Source: Flavobacterium zepuense | GTDB lineage: Bacteria > Bacteroidota > Bacteroidia > Flavobacteriales > Flavobacteriaceae | DNA: 64,000 nucleotides | Assembly (NCBI RefSeq): GCF_007097145.1 | Contig: NZ_VJVZ01000001.1 | Location: 558,001-622,000 of the forward strand | Reading direction: 5' to 3' | Shown here: piece by piece, positions 26,653-34,910 of the stretch | Layout: each line of letters starts with the position of its first letter | Numbering within the stretch: position 1 is the stretch's first letter | Made by a program: the position numbers and the translations under genes | The notes under the pieces: generated by a model | Databases searched by the model: none | The model's input: the letters and a program-made list of their open reading frames with translations, nothing else | What the model was told of the DNA's origin: nothing

Positions 26653-28206
26653 TTATTCCATAGCTAATGCCAACAAAACATATTGAGACGCTACTGAACT
26701 GTCCTGAGGTTGTACCGTAATGGTAATCTCATTCCAGCCTAATACTAAGAAGTCATGGAAATTAGCAGATTTTAAATCAAAATTCCTTAGGTCAAGCTGG
26801 TTGGTATTGTTTAAAGAGCCCTGCCCTTCCTGATCGGTAACATTAATAATAGTCTCATTTCCATTTATGGAGCACGATAATACAATATTGCCACTATTTT
26901 GACCCTTCCAGTGTTTTAAAATAAAAGAATATTGTGTATTAATATCTGCTACTTTAAATGCCACAGTTACAGTTGCACCTGTTCCACTATAACTGGCAGG
27001 AAAATCTGCAGTCATCCCCGGTGAAAATCCTGAACCGGTAACCAAAAGATCATTACCTCTGGAACGTATTTTAAATGTAATAGCCGGAGTACTCGGGCTA
27101 ATATCAAAAAGGTTACTTTGAAAACCTACCCCGGTAGTTTGATTGTCAGACAAAGGAATGAGAGCATATTCACTTAACTGAAGAGGAGCATTTTGTTGCA
27201 TTACGTTATTAAATGCACTTGAAACAGATGCAATTAGCGATGCCTGGCCGCCCCCGGCAGGAATGGTCATAGAATGAGATGCCTGTGCAATACTTACATC
27301 ATGTTGAAATGTTAGTGTTTCAATAGCTGTTAAATTTTGTGGGAATGTAACTAACCATTCTGAAGCCATTGTAAAATCTAACCCAAAAAGAGACAGATCG
27401 CTTGGAGGTAAAAGGATATTACTATCTGAACCCTGGCTGGCTCCACCATAATATAGTAAGTTAGCCACTACACTTTGAGGTAATAAAATATTTGACCCCG
27501 AACCTGTCTCATTATATTCAAAAATGCTCCACGGATAGGTTTGGCCCCAATTCCACTGAACAAATTCGCCAACAAAAATATTATTAGCATTATTAAAATT
27601 TTGTATTGATGCGTAAGCCGACCAATCTTTTACACTCATTTCATTACCGGATGCAATTTGTTGGTTTGTAGCACCGGAACGAGATACACTTGCTGCCTGA
27701 GAAGTGCCATGCTCCCAGCTATGAGAATAATTTACACCAACCGTTGCTACGGGACCATCTACAAACCAGCCGGCAGATAAATCAACACCAAAAGTATTAA
27801 CGTTAGATGAACTGGAACCGGATGAGGTTTGATTAGTTTGAGAACTGGAACTTCCTGTAGAGGTATTAGTGCTCTGCTCAACACTTGCGTTTATTGTTTT
27901 TGGGAAAATCCTTTTTAGGATTATATCTGCACCGGATTGGCTTATTGCTGTAATACCCGATTGAACATTGATTAGAGCAGGATAATTGTTAAACCCTACA
28001 GATTGATAATTTGTATTTGAGTCCCAATTTAATCCGCTAACCAATATGCGATGCTTAACTGTTACAGAATAAGTATTTAAACAATCTAAATTTTTTGTAT
28101 CTACTACTTTTAGTATGTTGTAGGTTACGATATCAACCCCGATCTTGTTTCCAGAGTTATCTAATATATCGTACACTTCTTCTTTAGTAAAAAATCCGTT
28201 AGTCAT
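26653..28206 (-). CDS. Unassigned beta-rich protein with Ser/Thr-rich amphipathic segment (possible pore-former)
   Basis: 517 residues, no signal peptide, no family I recognise with certainty. Residues ~95-190 hold a low-complexity Ser/Thr/Gln/Asn run (TNTSTGSSSSQTNQTSSGSS) and then alternating polar/hydrophobic strands (FGVDLSAGWFVDGPVATVGV, NYSHSWEHGTSQAASVSRSG). Such patterns occur in the membrane-inserting hairpins of beta pore-forming toxins. Residues ~375-517 look like a separate beta-sandwich, possibly carbohydrate-binding. Encoded between two Gly-rich proteins and an EEP nuclease-like protein with gaps of 26 and 14 nt. The pore-forming idea is an inference only. Confidence 0.6.
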   Translation of the reverse strand: MTNGFFTKEEVYDILDNSGNKIGVDIVTYNILKVVDTKNLDCLNTYSVTVKHRILVSGLNWDSNTNYQSVGFNNYPALINVQSGITAISQSGADIILKRIFPKTINASVEQSTNTSTGSSSSQTNQTSSGSSSSNVNTFGVDLSAGWFVDGPVATVGVNYSHSWEHGTSQAASVSRSGATNQQIASGNEMSVKDWSAYASIQNFNNANNIFVGEFVQWNWGQTYPWSIFEYNETGSGSNILLPQSVVANLLYYGGASQGSDSNILLPPSDLSLFGLDFTMASEWLVTFPQNLTAIETLTFQHDVSIAQASHSMTIPAGGGQASLIASVSSAFNNVMQQNAPLQLSEYALIPLSDNQTTGVGFQSNLFDISPSTPAITFKIRSRGNDLLVTGSGFSPGMTADFPASYSGTGATVTVAFKVADINTQYSFILKHWKGQNSGNIVLSCSINGNETIINVTDQEGQGSLNNTNQLDLRNFDLKSANFHDFLVLGWNEITITVQPQDSSVASQYVLLALAME

Positions 28207-28232
28207 AATAATTCATTTTGTATTTATAAAAT

Positions 28233-29495
28233 TCATTTTCGTTCATATATATGAACTTTAGGTGCCTCTCTGGTCTTACCTGTTTTACCGGTAAGACCAT
28301 CCTGGCCATCTTTTCCATTTTCTATCTGTACCCCGGTTTTATTTTTATATAAAAAACCATTAGTACCGGCTAAACCGCCGTTTCCTGCCTTGCCGCCTTT
28401 ACCGCCATTACCTCCGCTTGAAGAAAAAGTTGTTGACTTAAAAACAGCTGATTGCATAGGGGGTACAGATATAAAAATATCGCAGCACATTCCGCCATTG
28501 CCGCCTTGGCCACCATTGCCGCCATTTCCGCCATGGCCACCATGCCCTCCGGGAAAACCGGGTACAATGCCAAACGAAGTTGCCAGTCCGTCGGCACCAT
28601 TACCCCCGTTTCCGCCATCGCCCCCGTTTCCACCATCAGTTCCCGGGAAACCTGCACCCGCGACGGCTTTCAGTTGAATGCTATGCGGCCCAAATCCTGT
28701 TAAACTGCCAAACCGGAGATCCGATAAAAATAACATTGCGCCATTTCTGCCTGCACATCCTTTTAACCCGTTATAACCATTGGTACCGTTATCGCCATGG
28801 CACAGCTCATCTCCATCAAGAGCCCGCATGCCCAGCGGCGTAGATTCTGTAATAAGGGCAAAACCATCAGAGCCGTCTGTACCCATCATTCCATGAAGTG
28901 GCTCTTCGTTTACAGGCTTTACACGAGAAAAACTGCGTTGTTGTATCAAATCAGAAGTGCCCAATTCTATTGTTGCATGCCCATCATTTAAATTATTGGC
29001 AACAGCTTCTTCACAATTCAGTATAAATACATTGCCTTTTACCATTAGCTTACTTTGACTACGGATTATTAACCGTTTTACGGTTAAAACCAAATAAATT
29101 TCTGAATCTCCTGTATCCCACGGAAATTCATCGGGATATGCAGTTAGATCGAGCGTTTTGCCCGGAAAAAGAAACAATTCTTCTATTTGCATTACTTTAA
29201 CCGAGACCGGAAAATGGCTTTGATGAGCATTTAAATCTGTATTAGGAAAACTACCGTTGCCAAAAATGTATGCTTCAGCCCTATCATGTTCTCCAATACC
29301 CAATTTTGAGCGTGGTGATTTTTGCAGATCATCAAAGTAAATTTTACTACGCCATTTGCGTTCGTTCAAACTTATAGGACCGAAGAATTTCTTAGCTTCT
29401 TCAACCGTTGGTATAAGAATGTATTTAATATCAGCATTACAATTGGCCAATGCATTACTACCTGTATTAGTTACTGTATCAATGTAATTTTCCAT
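28233..29495 (-). CDS. Gly-triplet (collagen-like / polyglycine) protein B
   Basis: 420 residues. The first ~200 residues are non-repetitive and beta-rich without a signal peptide. From about 200 on, Gly-X-Y and Gly-Gly-X triplets dominate (GDNGTNGYNGLKGCAG, GGNGGDGGNGGNGADG, GGHGGHGGNGGNGGQG), broken by short beta segments such as SIQLKAVAGAG and SAVFKSTTFSSS. The repeats keep one reading frame with codon-level variation, so they are coding. Likely extracellular or particle-like structural part forming triple-helix or polyglycine-II sheets. Same cassette as Gly-triplet protein A, the unassigned beta-rich protein and the EEP protein. Confidence 0.7.
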   Translation of the reverse strand: MENYIDTVTNTGSNALANCNADIKYILIPTVEEAKKFFGPISLNERKWRSKIYFDDLQKSPRSKLGIGEHDRAEAYIFGNGSFPNTDLNAHQSHFPVSVKVMQIEELFLFPGKTLDLTAYPDEFPWDTGDSEIYLVLTVKRLIIRSQSKLMVKGNVFILNCEEAVANNLNDGHATIELGTSDLIQQRSFSRVKPVNEEPLHGMMGTDGSDGFALITESTPLGMRALDGDELCHGDNGTNGYNGLKGCAGRNGAMLFLSDLRFGSLTGFGPHSIQLKAVAGAGFPGTDGGNGGDGGNGGNGADGLATSFGIVPGFPGGHGGHGGNGGNGGQGGNGGMCCDIFISVPPMQSAVFKSTTFSSSGGNGGKGGKAGNGGLAGTNGFLYKNKTGVQIENGKDGQDGLTGKTGKTREAPKVHIYERK

Positions 29496-29514
29496 AGCAC
29501 AGGTATTAGGAGTA

Positions 29515-30543
29515 TTAAGTATTACTAATTACAGTTATTTGAGGCATAGATCCGTTAGAACCGCCATTACCGTTACCGCCTGCAGTACCCGTAGTTCCTT
29601 TAGAGCCGTCACTACCGTCATGACCGTGTTTAGTGCCTGAACCGCCACTTCCGCCAGAACCACCACTTCCGCCAGAACCACCGGCACCTGGCTGCCCAGA
29701 ACTACCTGCAATGGCATTTGTAGAGATATTAGCTTTGTCTGCTTTGGTATTTACAGTAATTGTCATTGCCTGATTAACGCTGCTTCCGTTTCCGGCATTT
29801 CCGCCTTTTCCGCCAGTGCCGCCGGTACCACCGGTACCGCCATCGCCACCGTTATTATAACAGGTACATCCTGTGCTTGTTGCATTACCGCCATTGCCGC
29901 CGCTGCCGCCGGTGCCGCCACTGCCACCTGTGCCACCATTACCACCATTGCCGCCTTGTGCTAAAACAGTAAAAAGTGAAGTGCCGCTTAGTTGGATTGA
30001 TCCTAAAGTAAAACTGGATAAAGGTGTACCCCCTCCATTTTGCCCGGCAGTTCCATCAGTACCGGGATCTCCGGTTCCTCCGTTTTTACCTGCATCGGCA
30101 TCTGCACAACTTTTAGATTGCCCATCCTGGCCTTTAGTGCCCGAACCACCACCTGCACCGTTAGGCCCCACAGTACCATTAGATCCCGCCATAAGTATCT
30201 GATAATTATTTGTGCTGCTTGGATTTATCAATTTAGTGGTAGTAGCGTTGATAGACAGTTGCACGTAAGAAGTGATGCTTCCTGCATTAAATTCCAGGCT
30301 ATCACAATTAATTATTTGCGGGATAGTAGAAAATACAATATCTGAGTTTACAGTATAAGTGTCTGTTTCTACATATTCAATAAAGAAAGGTAAAAAGTCA
30401 GTAAGTTTTTGATTACCAGGTAAAGTGTTGTTTATCTTCAGAAGGCTATCATTTTTAAAATAGTTTAAACAATCTTCTTCTGTGTTTAGTTTAACAATCT
30501 TACCATTTGGGTGTTGAGGAGCAAATTTTTCCATTGTTTCCAT
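29515..30543 (-). CDS. Gly-triplet (polyglycine) protein A, first gene of the cassette
   Basis: 342 residues. An N-terminal ~115-residue domain (with strands such as SITSYVQLSINATTTKL) is followed by Gly-rich blocks: GSNGTVGPNGAGGGSGTKG, GGNGGNGGTGGSGGTGGSGG, GGDGGTGGTGGTGGKGG, GSGGSGGSGGSGGSG. Blocks alternate with short beta strands (LGSIQLSGTSLFTVLAQ, AMTITVNTKADKANIS), the same layout as protein B. An ATG at 30543 is followed by a second ATG at 30537 (METMEKF). Promoter not certain: CATCTTTG at 30656-30663 is one base off the -7 consensus. Confidence 0.7.
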   Translation of the reverse strand: METMEKFAPQHPNGKIVKLNTEEDCLNYFKNDSLLKINNTLPGNQKLTDFLPFFIEYVETDTYTVNSDIVFSTIPQIINCDSLEFNAGSITSYVQLSINATTTKLINPSSTNNYQILMAGSNGTVGPNGAGGGSGTKGQDGQSKSCADADAGKNGGTGDPGTDGTAGQNGGGTPLSSFTLGSIQLSGTSLFTVLAQGGNGGNGGTGGSGGTGGSGGNGGNATSTGCTCYNNGGDGGTGGTGGTGGKGGNAGNGSSVNQAMTITVNTKADKANISTNAIAGSSGQPGAGGSGGSGGSGGSGGSGTKHGHDGSDGSKGTTGTAGGNGNGGSNGSMPQITVISNT

Positions 30544-30748
30544 TGTTTTTAGTATTTATAATTATTAATTGGATGCGTTATTAATTACTTACTTAACCGG
30601 CACGTTTAGTATTGTTTTTCTATATCATATGAATTAAATCCTACTTAGTAGAAAACAAAGATGACAGTGTAATATGTACATCTGGAAGCGGCTATATAAT
30701 GAAGCATTAGTACTTATTAATTAGTGTAAACCTAAAAATAAATACAGA

Positions 30749-30780
30749 ATAAAAGTCAGGTAGAAATACCTGACTTTTAT
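30749..30780. terminator. Perfect 14-bp hairpin
   Basis: ATAAAAGTCAGGTA / TACCTGACTTTTAT with a GAAA tetraloop; T-rich on the plus side, A-rich arm on the other, so it could terminate in either direction. Confidence 0.5.
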
Positions 30781-30917
30781 TTCAGGAGTTTATACCTATT
30801 ATGTAATTAGCAGTTTATGTCTCCTAAAAGGTGCAGCAACTATGTGTTAAAACCGATTAAACTTTTAACTCATAGCAGTAAAAAATTGAAGTGTGATTTG
30901 TGGTCCAGCTAAGTGAT

Positions 30918-30964
30918 ATAAAAAACAAAAGGAGCTGTCTCTATTTGAGACAGCTCCTTTTGTT
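30918..30964 (-). terminator. Strong 17-bp terminator hairpin
   Basis: ACAAAAGGAGCTGTCTC / GAGACAGCTCCTTTTGT (30925-30941, 30947-30963), loop of 5. On the minus strand the stem is followed by TTTTTATATC. It would stop read-through from the right towards the Gly-triplet cassette. Confidence 0.7.
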
Positions 30965-31300
30965 TGGTAACCTTGAGCCTAAAATTTAAAACCACTTTAT
31001 GCAGGATTTGAAGCTATAGGACTTTAATAGATAGTGATAAAAGTACTAAGTTATCCTACCTCGCCAGTAAATCAATTGTGTTTTATTGTCATAATTATTT
31101 TATACCTATAAATGGGGTATTTTTAAGTACAGCATTTTCAACAAGGCTAGTCAGATTTAAGTTAACTATTTGGGATAAATCACAAGCTTTAATCTAAAGT
31201 TTCGGTGGTATTTGATACGTAACTTTTTTGCGTGGCAGATTGCGTGTCATAAATGCGATAATTCAACATATTTTCCATCTTTTTTTAACTAACTGGGGCA

Positions 31301-31349
31301 TAGCAAAAAAGCTTACTAAATCCAGTAAATACTGGGCTTAATAAGCTTT
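31301..31349 (-). terminator. Terminator of the T2SS-like operon
   Basis: On the minus strand an AAAGCTTA / TAAGCTTT outer stem encloses an inner CCAGTA-AA-TACTGG hairpin and runs into TTTTTT (complement of 31304-31310). It lies about 415 nt after the last gene of the operon. Confidence 0.6.
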
Positions 31350-31764
31350 GATAGATTGGGTTGTTGAACCGTTTGTGACCCCAACAGGACAAATTTCAAA
31401 CCATTTTTTACACGATTTGAAGAAATTAGCCTATTATTCGATATAATTTGTAAGATATTTTTCACTTAAGGCGGTTTAGATATCCGGTCGGGGATTTAGC
31501 AGAAATAGTTAATTAAATTTTTGGAACTATTGTTTAGTGGGCTAATTTATTACGTTGACACCTCTCCATCAATTTTAGTAACACTACTAATCATCTTTCA
31601 GTTCATAGAAAAATAGGGGTCAATACTATTTTGCGAAATAGGTTAATTAATTGTTTATTTGATTAGACAATAACCGCGACACAGTCGAGCACAAACAGGT
31701 CGAAAACCTCACGGTTTTAGTATGTCAATTTTCGGAGTATTCAACAATATTTCAAAAATATAAA

Positions 31765-32259
31765 TTATATGTGCTTAAATACTTTTCTTTCTTTATTAAA
31801 CACTAAACTTATAGAATCTTTAAACATCTCTTTAATATAAATACCATTAATGATTTCGCCTTTATGCATTTTAAATAGCTTGTCATCGATTTTTACAAGT
31901 ACAACCTGATTTTTGTTTTGCGACTGTATAAAACCATAATAATGTATATCCGGCCAAGAAATAACTGATTTAAGAGTTTTTTCTGTATTCCTTGTTTTAA
32001 AATTAATTGTAGTGGTTTTAATATGCATTACCGGTGGTTTTGGTATTGCGTAGGCATCATGCAAAAAAGGATCAATGGCTAATGGCTGCAATAAAAAAGT
32101 ATCTCTTTTAACATCCTTAAATTTTATATCAGTTTTATGGCTGTTAACAGCCTTTAAGGTATCACTTGTAAAAAAATTGCTTAAATAACGATAGCCAGCA
32201 GTTCCCCAGAGACTTAATACAACAATAATTAAAATTATATTTATGCTTTTTTTAGTCAT
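31765..32259 (-). CDS. GspC/PilP-like inner-membrane protein
   Basis: 164 residues: one N-terminal membrane helix (SINIILIIVVLSLWGTAGY), a linker, then at ~100-160 a small beta domain IHYYGFIQS...VVLVKIDDKLFKMHKGEIINGIYIKEMFKDSISLVF. The pattern 'hydrophobic-G...vkigdk.f.v..Ge.i.g..i..i..d.i.l' is that of the HR domain of GspC and of PilP. In those systems it links inner-membrane platform to secretin. Last gene of the operon, 3 nt after the FN3 lipoprotein gene. Family call by pattern only. Confidence 0.65.
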   Translation of the reverse strand: MTKKSINIILIIVVLSLWGTAGYRYLSNFFTSDTLKAVNSHKTDIKFKDVKRDTFLLQPLAIDPFLHDAYAIPKPPVMHIKTTTINFKTRNTEKTLKSVISWPDIHYYGFIQSQNKNQVVLVKIDDKLFKMHKGEIINGIYIKEMFKDSISLVFNKERKVFKHI

Positions 32260-32262
32260 AAT

Positions 32263-33228
32263 TTACTGTATTTCTATCTTAAAGGCACTGCTGTAACTAC
32301 CTACATTAGCGGCTTCATCAGTACTTCTAACCCTCCAGTAATAATTTCCTGGTGCAGTAAAAGTGTAATCATAATTATTTACAGATATGTTTTGTGACTG
32401 TATTATGTTATTGAAAGCCTGATCTGTAGCTATTTGAATATTAAAAGTTATAGGCGAAACAATAATTCCTGTATCTGTGGCAGCTGTCCATTCAAAATTT
32501 ATTTCATCACCTACATCAGCCATAGAGTTGTTTGAGGGAGAGTTGTTTTGAACCTGATTAGGCACACTTGTATCTACATAAAAATTTCTGGTACTGTATT
32601 GTGTTTCAGTAGCCGTTTCTGCATTAACTGCTTTAACTTTCCATTGGTATTGTGCATCCTGAGTTATAACACCTGTATTTAAAGTAAAAGATGTTCCATT
32701 CAATTCTGTTTCCTGATGAATAATTGTATTGCTATCGGTAACATTTATAAGTTGAAGTTCATAATGCTCTGCGGCAGATAAAGATGCCCAGGAAAAAGTT
32801 AAAGAAGTGTTCTTTGTATATAATCCTGACGCAGGGCTAACAAGCTGTACATGCTGGTTGGTTAGATCTGAACTTTCTATCATTGTAAAAGTAGCCGGGA
32901 AAGAATAAGCCGTTTCATAAGCAAAATTTTCACCCCGCACACGCCATTGATATGATCCTGCGTTTAGAGCAAACGTAAAATTCACTGTACTTACTAAAGA
33001 GTCTAACACCATTACTTGGCTGGATGAGTAAATTTGTACCCTGTAATCGTCAGCCCCGTCTATTTCATTCCACTGAAAATTTGCCACATTGCTTTCTATT
33101 TGCTGGTTATTTTGAGGAGAAATAATACTTACGGTATCATCAGATATGTCTTCTTCCAGAATATCCTCACAACTGCATAACAAAATAACAGCCACTATTA
33201 CTAAAAAAAGTTTATTTATTGTTTTCAT
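32263..33228 (-). CDS. FN3/Ig-repeat lipoprotein
   Basis: 321 residues. Lipoprotein signal VAVILLCSCED with acylated C20, then three consecutive beta-sandwich repeats of fibronectin-III type, each with the pattern 'P.n....s..v.F.W......YR.Qi......y.wrVr' (e.g. NFQWNEIDGADDYRVQIYSS, TFSWASLSAAEHYELQLINV, FEWTAATDTGIIVSPITFNI). It should sit on the outer membrane or periplasmic face. Its start overlaps the end of the PilO-like gene, so it belongs to the secretion operon; it may act as the pilotin or an adhesion partner (inference). Confidence 0.75.
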   Translation of the reverse strand: MKTINKLFLVIVAVILLCSCEDILEEDISDDTVSIISPQNNQQIESNVANFQWNEIDGADDYRVQIYSSSQVMVLDSLVSTVNFTFALNAGSYQWRVRGENFAYETAYSFPATFTMIESSDLTNQHVQLVSPASGLYTKNTSLTFSWASLSAAEHYELQLINVTDSNTIIHQETELNGTSFTLNTGVITQDAQYQWKVKAVNAETATETQYSTRNFYVDTSVPNQVQNNSPSNNSMADVGDEINFEWTAATDTGIIVSPITFNIQIATDQAFNNIIQSQNISVNNYDYTFTAPGNYYWRVRSTDEAANVGSYSSAFKIEIQ

Positions 33229-33739
33229 AATTTTGAAAAATCATTTTAAGATGCAAAGCATCCGGTTTATTATTTTTTTTTGTTGAATAAAAATTAAGGC
33301 TAATTAATCGCGAAGAATCAAACTTTTTTTCGAAGTTATAAGAGATTTCCAGCAAGTTGTTAAAACTACCTGTAATATCAAGTATATTAGTATACACGGT
33401 ATTATTATCGTCTTTAAATTCATGTATAGATTCCATATTGTATATTGATACACCTTTATTGTATTTAGCCACAAAATTTATTATATCCTGCTGTATTCTT
33501 TCCTTACTGAGGCCTTCTTTTCCTATTATTTTATCAATAGAATTTATTTGGTCCAATAAAACGTCTTCATTACCCGATGAATTTTTTAGAGAGTTAATAG
33601 TGCTTGTAAGCGACTTATTTTCTTTAATAAGGCTTATTAATGTACTAAAAGACCTTTTGTAGGCAGTATAGCCAAGCATTAGGGAAATCAACACTAACGC
33701 TATAAATTTAGTTTTATATGAATATTTTTCAAAAATCAT
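33212..33739 (-). CDS. GspM/PilO-like assembly-platform protein
   Basis: 175 residues: membrane helix at ~12-26 (FIALVLISLMLGYTAY), a coiled coil at ~30-65, and a C-terminal alpha/beta domain. Layout and position immediately after the GspL/PilN-like gene (11-nt overlap) match PilO/GspM of type IV pilus and type II secretion platforms. Sequence similarity is too weak to recognise by eye, so the call rests on layout and synteny. Confidence 0.6.
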   Translation of the reverse strand: MIFEKYSYKTKFIALVLISLMLGYTAYKRSFSTLISLIKENKSLTSTINSLKNSSGNEDVLLDQINSIDKIIGKEGLSKERIQQDIINFVAKYNKGVSIYNMESIHEFKDDNNTVYTNILDITGSFNNLLEISYNFEKKFDSSRLISLNFYSTKKNNKPDALHLKMIFQNYENNK

Positions 33740-34910
33740 TTAAAAGAATTTTAATTTCAAATTGCTGAATATATTTTTTGTCTTTTTTTAATGATACTAT
33801 TTCAAATTTTTTAATCCAGCTAACATTTTTTAAACCACTAAGCCACTCATTAAAGATATACTCATTTGTAGTAGACCCTTTAATAACAAGAATACTAGAT
33901 TCTAAAACTATCTTTTTATTTTCTTTAATTTCTCCTAGAATAGGAGATAAATTAAGTTCGCTAAACTGAATTGATGATGGTGCAGATTTAGACAGTTGAT
34001 ATACATAAAAACTAAGGAAATTTTTAGATAACTGCCCGGTTTCGTTTAATATTTTTAGTTTTAGTTCCTTTTGCTTTTCAAGCTCAATAATATGCTTATA
34101 TGTTTGGCTCGAATAAACATTTTGCTGATTTAATTCGGCATTTTTAGAAGAATAATACATTATAAGAAAATAGCTAAACAAAAGCATGGTAAAAAAAGTT
34201 GCCAGGATTGCTAATCCCAGATAATTAAAACTCCTTTGATAGATAATATTTTCCTGATTTATCTTATCCGAGCTATTTTTTAAAAATTCAGGATGTGCTA
34301 CATAAAACTGAATTGCTGCTCCATAAAGGGGTATAAAATCTGACGAAAGTATTTTATCTCCAAAAGTATAATTAACCGCATTTACTGTATATTTTTCTAC
34401 ACTTGTTAATAGCCCTTTATCAAAGCTTAATGCCACATCATTAGATATGATTATATTAGTATTAAGAACAGGTTGTAATAGCGCTGCCAACAATGGACCA
34501 ATATAAAAATCTACTATTAATAAACCTTTTTGCTGTAAAGATTGAATTATATCATCTATTGCCTTTTTCCTGCAAAAAGTCATAAAGTCATAGCCTGCAA
34601 TATTATATTCGGTATAATAAATATTATCATAATCAATATTTTTACGCCATGCTATATCCTGCTCACTTTTCCTGTCTATTTTTTTATTTAAAATACCTTT
34701 ACCGTCAATTACTAATAATACAGGTAATTTTAAATCGGCACTATTAATTAATTCTTCCTTGTTAGTGTAGGTTGCCGCTGAAATTATATCTACTTTATTT
34801 TTTCTCTTGCTTATTTTAAGAACATTATATATATTGCCATTATCAGTCCTGGATATGCCCAGCACTAACAAATTATTAAACTTAATTATTTTAGATAAAA
34901 AAGATAACAT
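33729..34910 (-). CDS. GspL/PilM-PilN-like platform protein
   Basis: 393 residues. The N-terminal ~230 residues are cytoplasmic and beta-rich, like the actin-fold domain of GspL/PilM. One membrane helix lies near 235-258 (LGLAILATFFTMLLFSYFLIM), followed by a coiled coil and a small periplasmic ferredoxin-like domain (SSIQFSELNLSP...), as in GspL/PilN. It would recruit the GspE ATPase to the membrane. ATG overlaps the secretin stop by 1 nt. Confidence 0.65.
   Translation of the reverse strand: MLSFLSKIIKFNNLLVLGISRTDNGNIYNVLKISKRKNKVDIISAATYTNKEELINSADLKLPVLLVIDGKGILNKKIDRKSEQDIAWRKNIDYDNIYYTEYNIAGYDFMTFCRKKAIDDIIQSLQQKGLLIVDFYIGPLLAALLQPVLNTNIIISNDVALSFDKGLLTSVEKYTVNAVNYTFGDKILSSDFIPLYGAAIQFYVAHPEFLKNSSDKINQENIIYQRSFNYLGLAILATFFTMLLFSYFLIMYYSSKNAELNQQNVYSSQTYKHIIELEKQKELKLKILNETGQLSKNFLSFYVYQLSKSAPSSIQFSELNLSPILGEIKENKKIVLESSILVIKGSTTNEYIFNEWLSGLKNVSWIKKFEIVSLKKDKKYIQQFEIKILLNDF

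Larger units (their letters stand above)
30544..31764. other. 1.2-kb gene-free region with several strong hairpins
   Basis: No open frame of note on either strand. It separates the Gly-triplet cassette from the T2SS-like operon and contains three well-formed hairpins (30749-30780, 30925-30963, 31308-31349) listed separately. The rest is AT-rich and without recognisable gene remnants. Confidence 0.6.

Noticed and set aside
28380..30200. Tandem DNA repeat or CRISPR-like array
   Set aside because: Units are 9-nt codon-based Gly triplets without constant repeats and spacers; they keep one coding frame.
28370..30345. Several plus-strand and alternative-frame open frames rich in Pro, Ala or Val
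   Set aside because: They are complements of the Gly-triplet codons of the two real minus-strand genes and have no independent features.
31363..31412. Sequence on the minus strand resembling the 3' end of a tRNA (TTTGAAATTTGTCCTGTTGG and following GGTCACA), a possible att remnant
   Set aside because: T-loop and acceptor pairing are incomplete and no other tRNA arm can be folded upstream.
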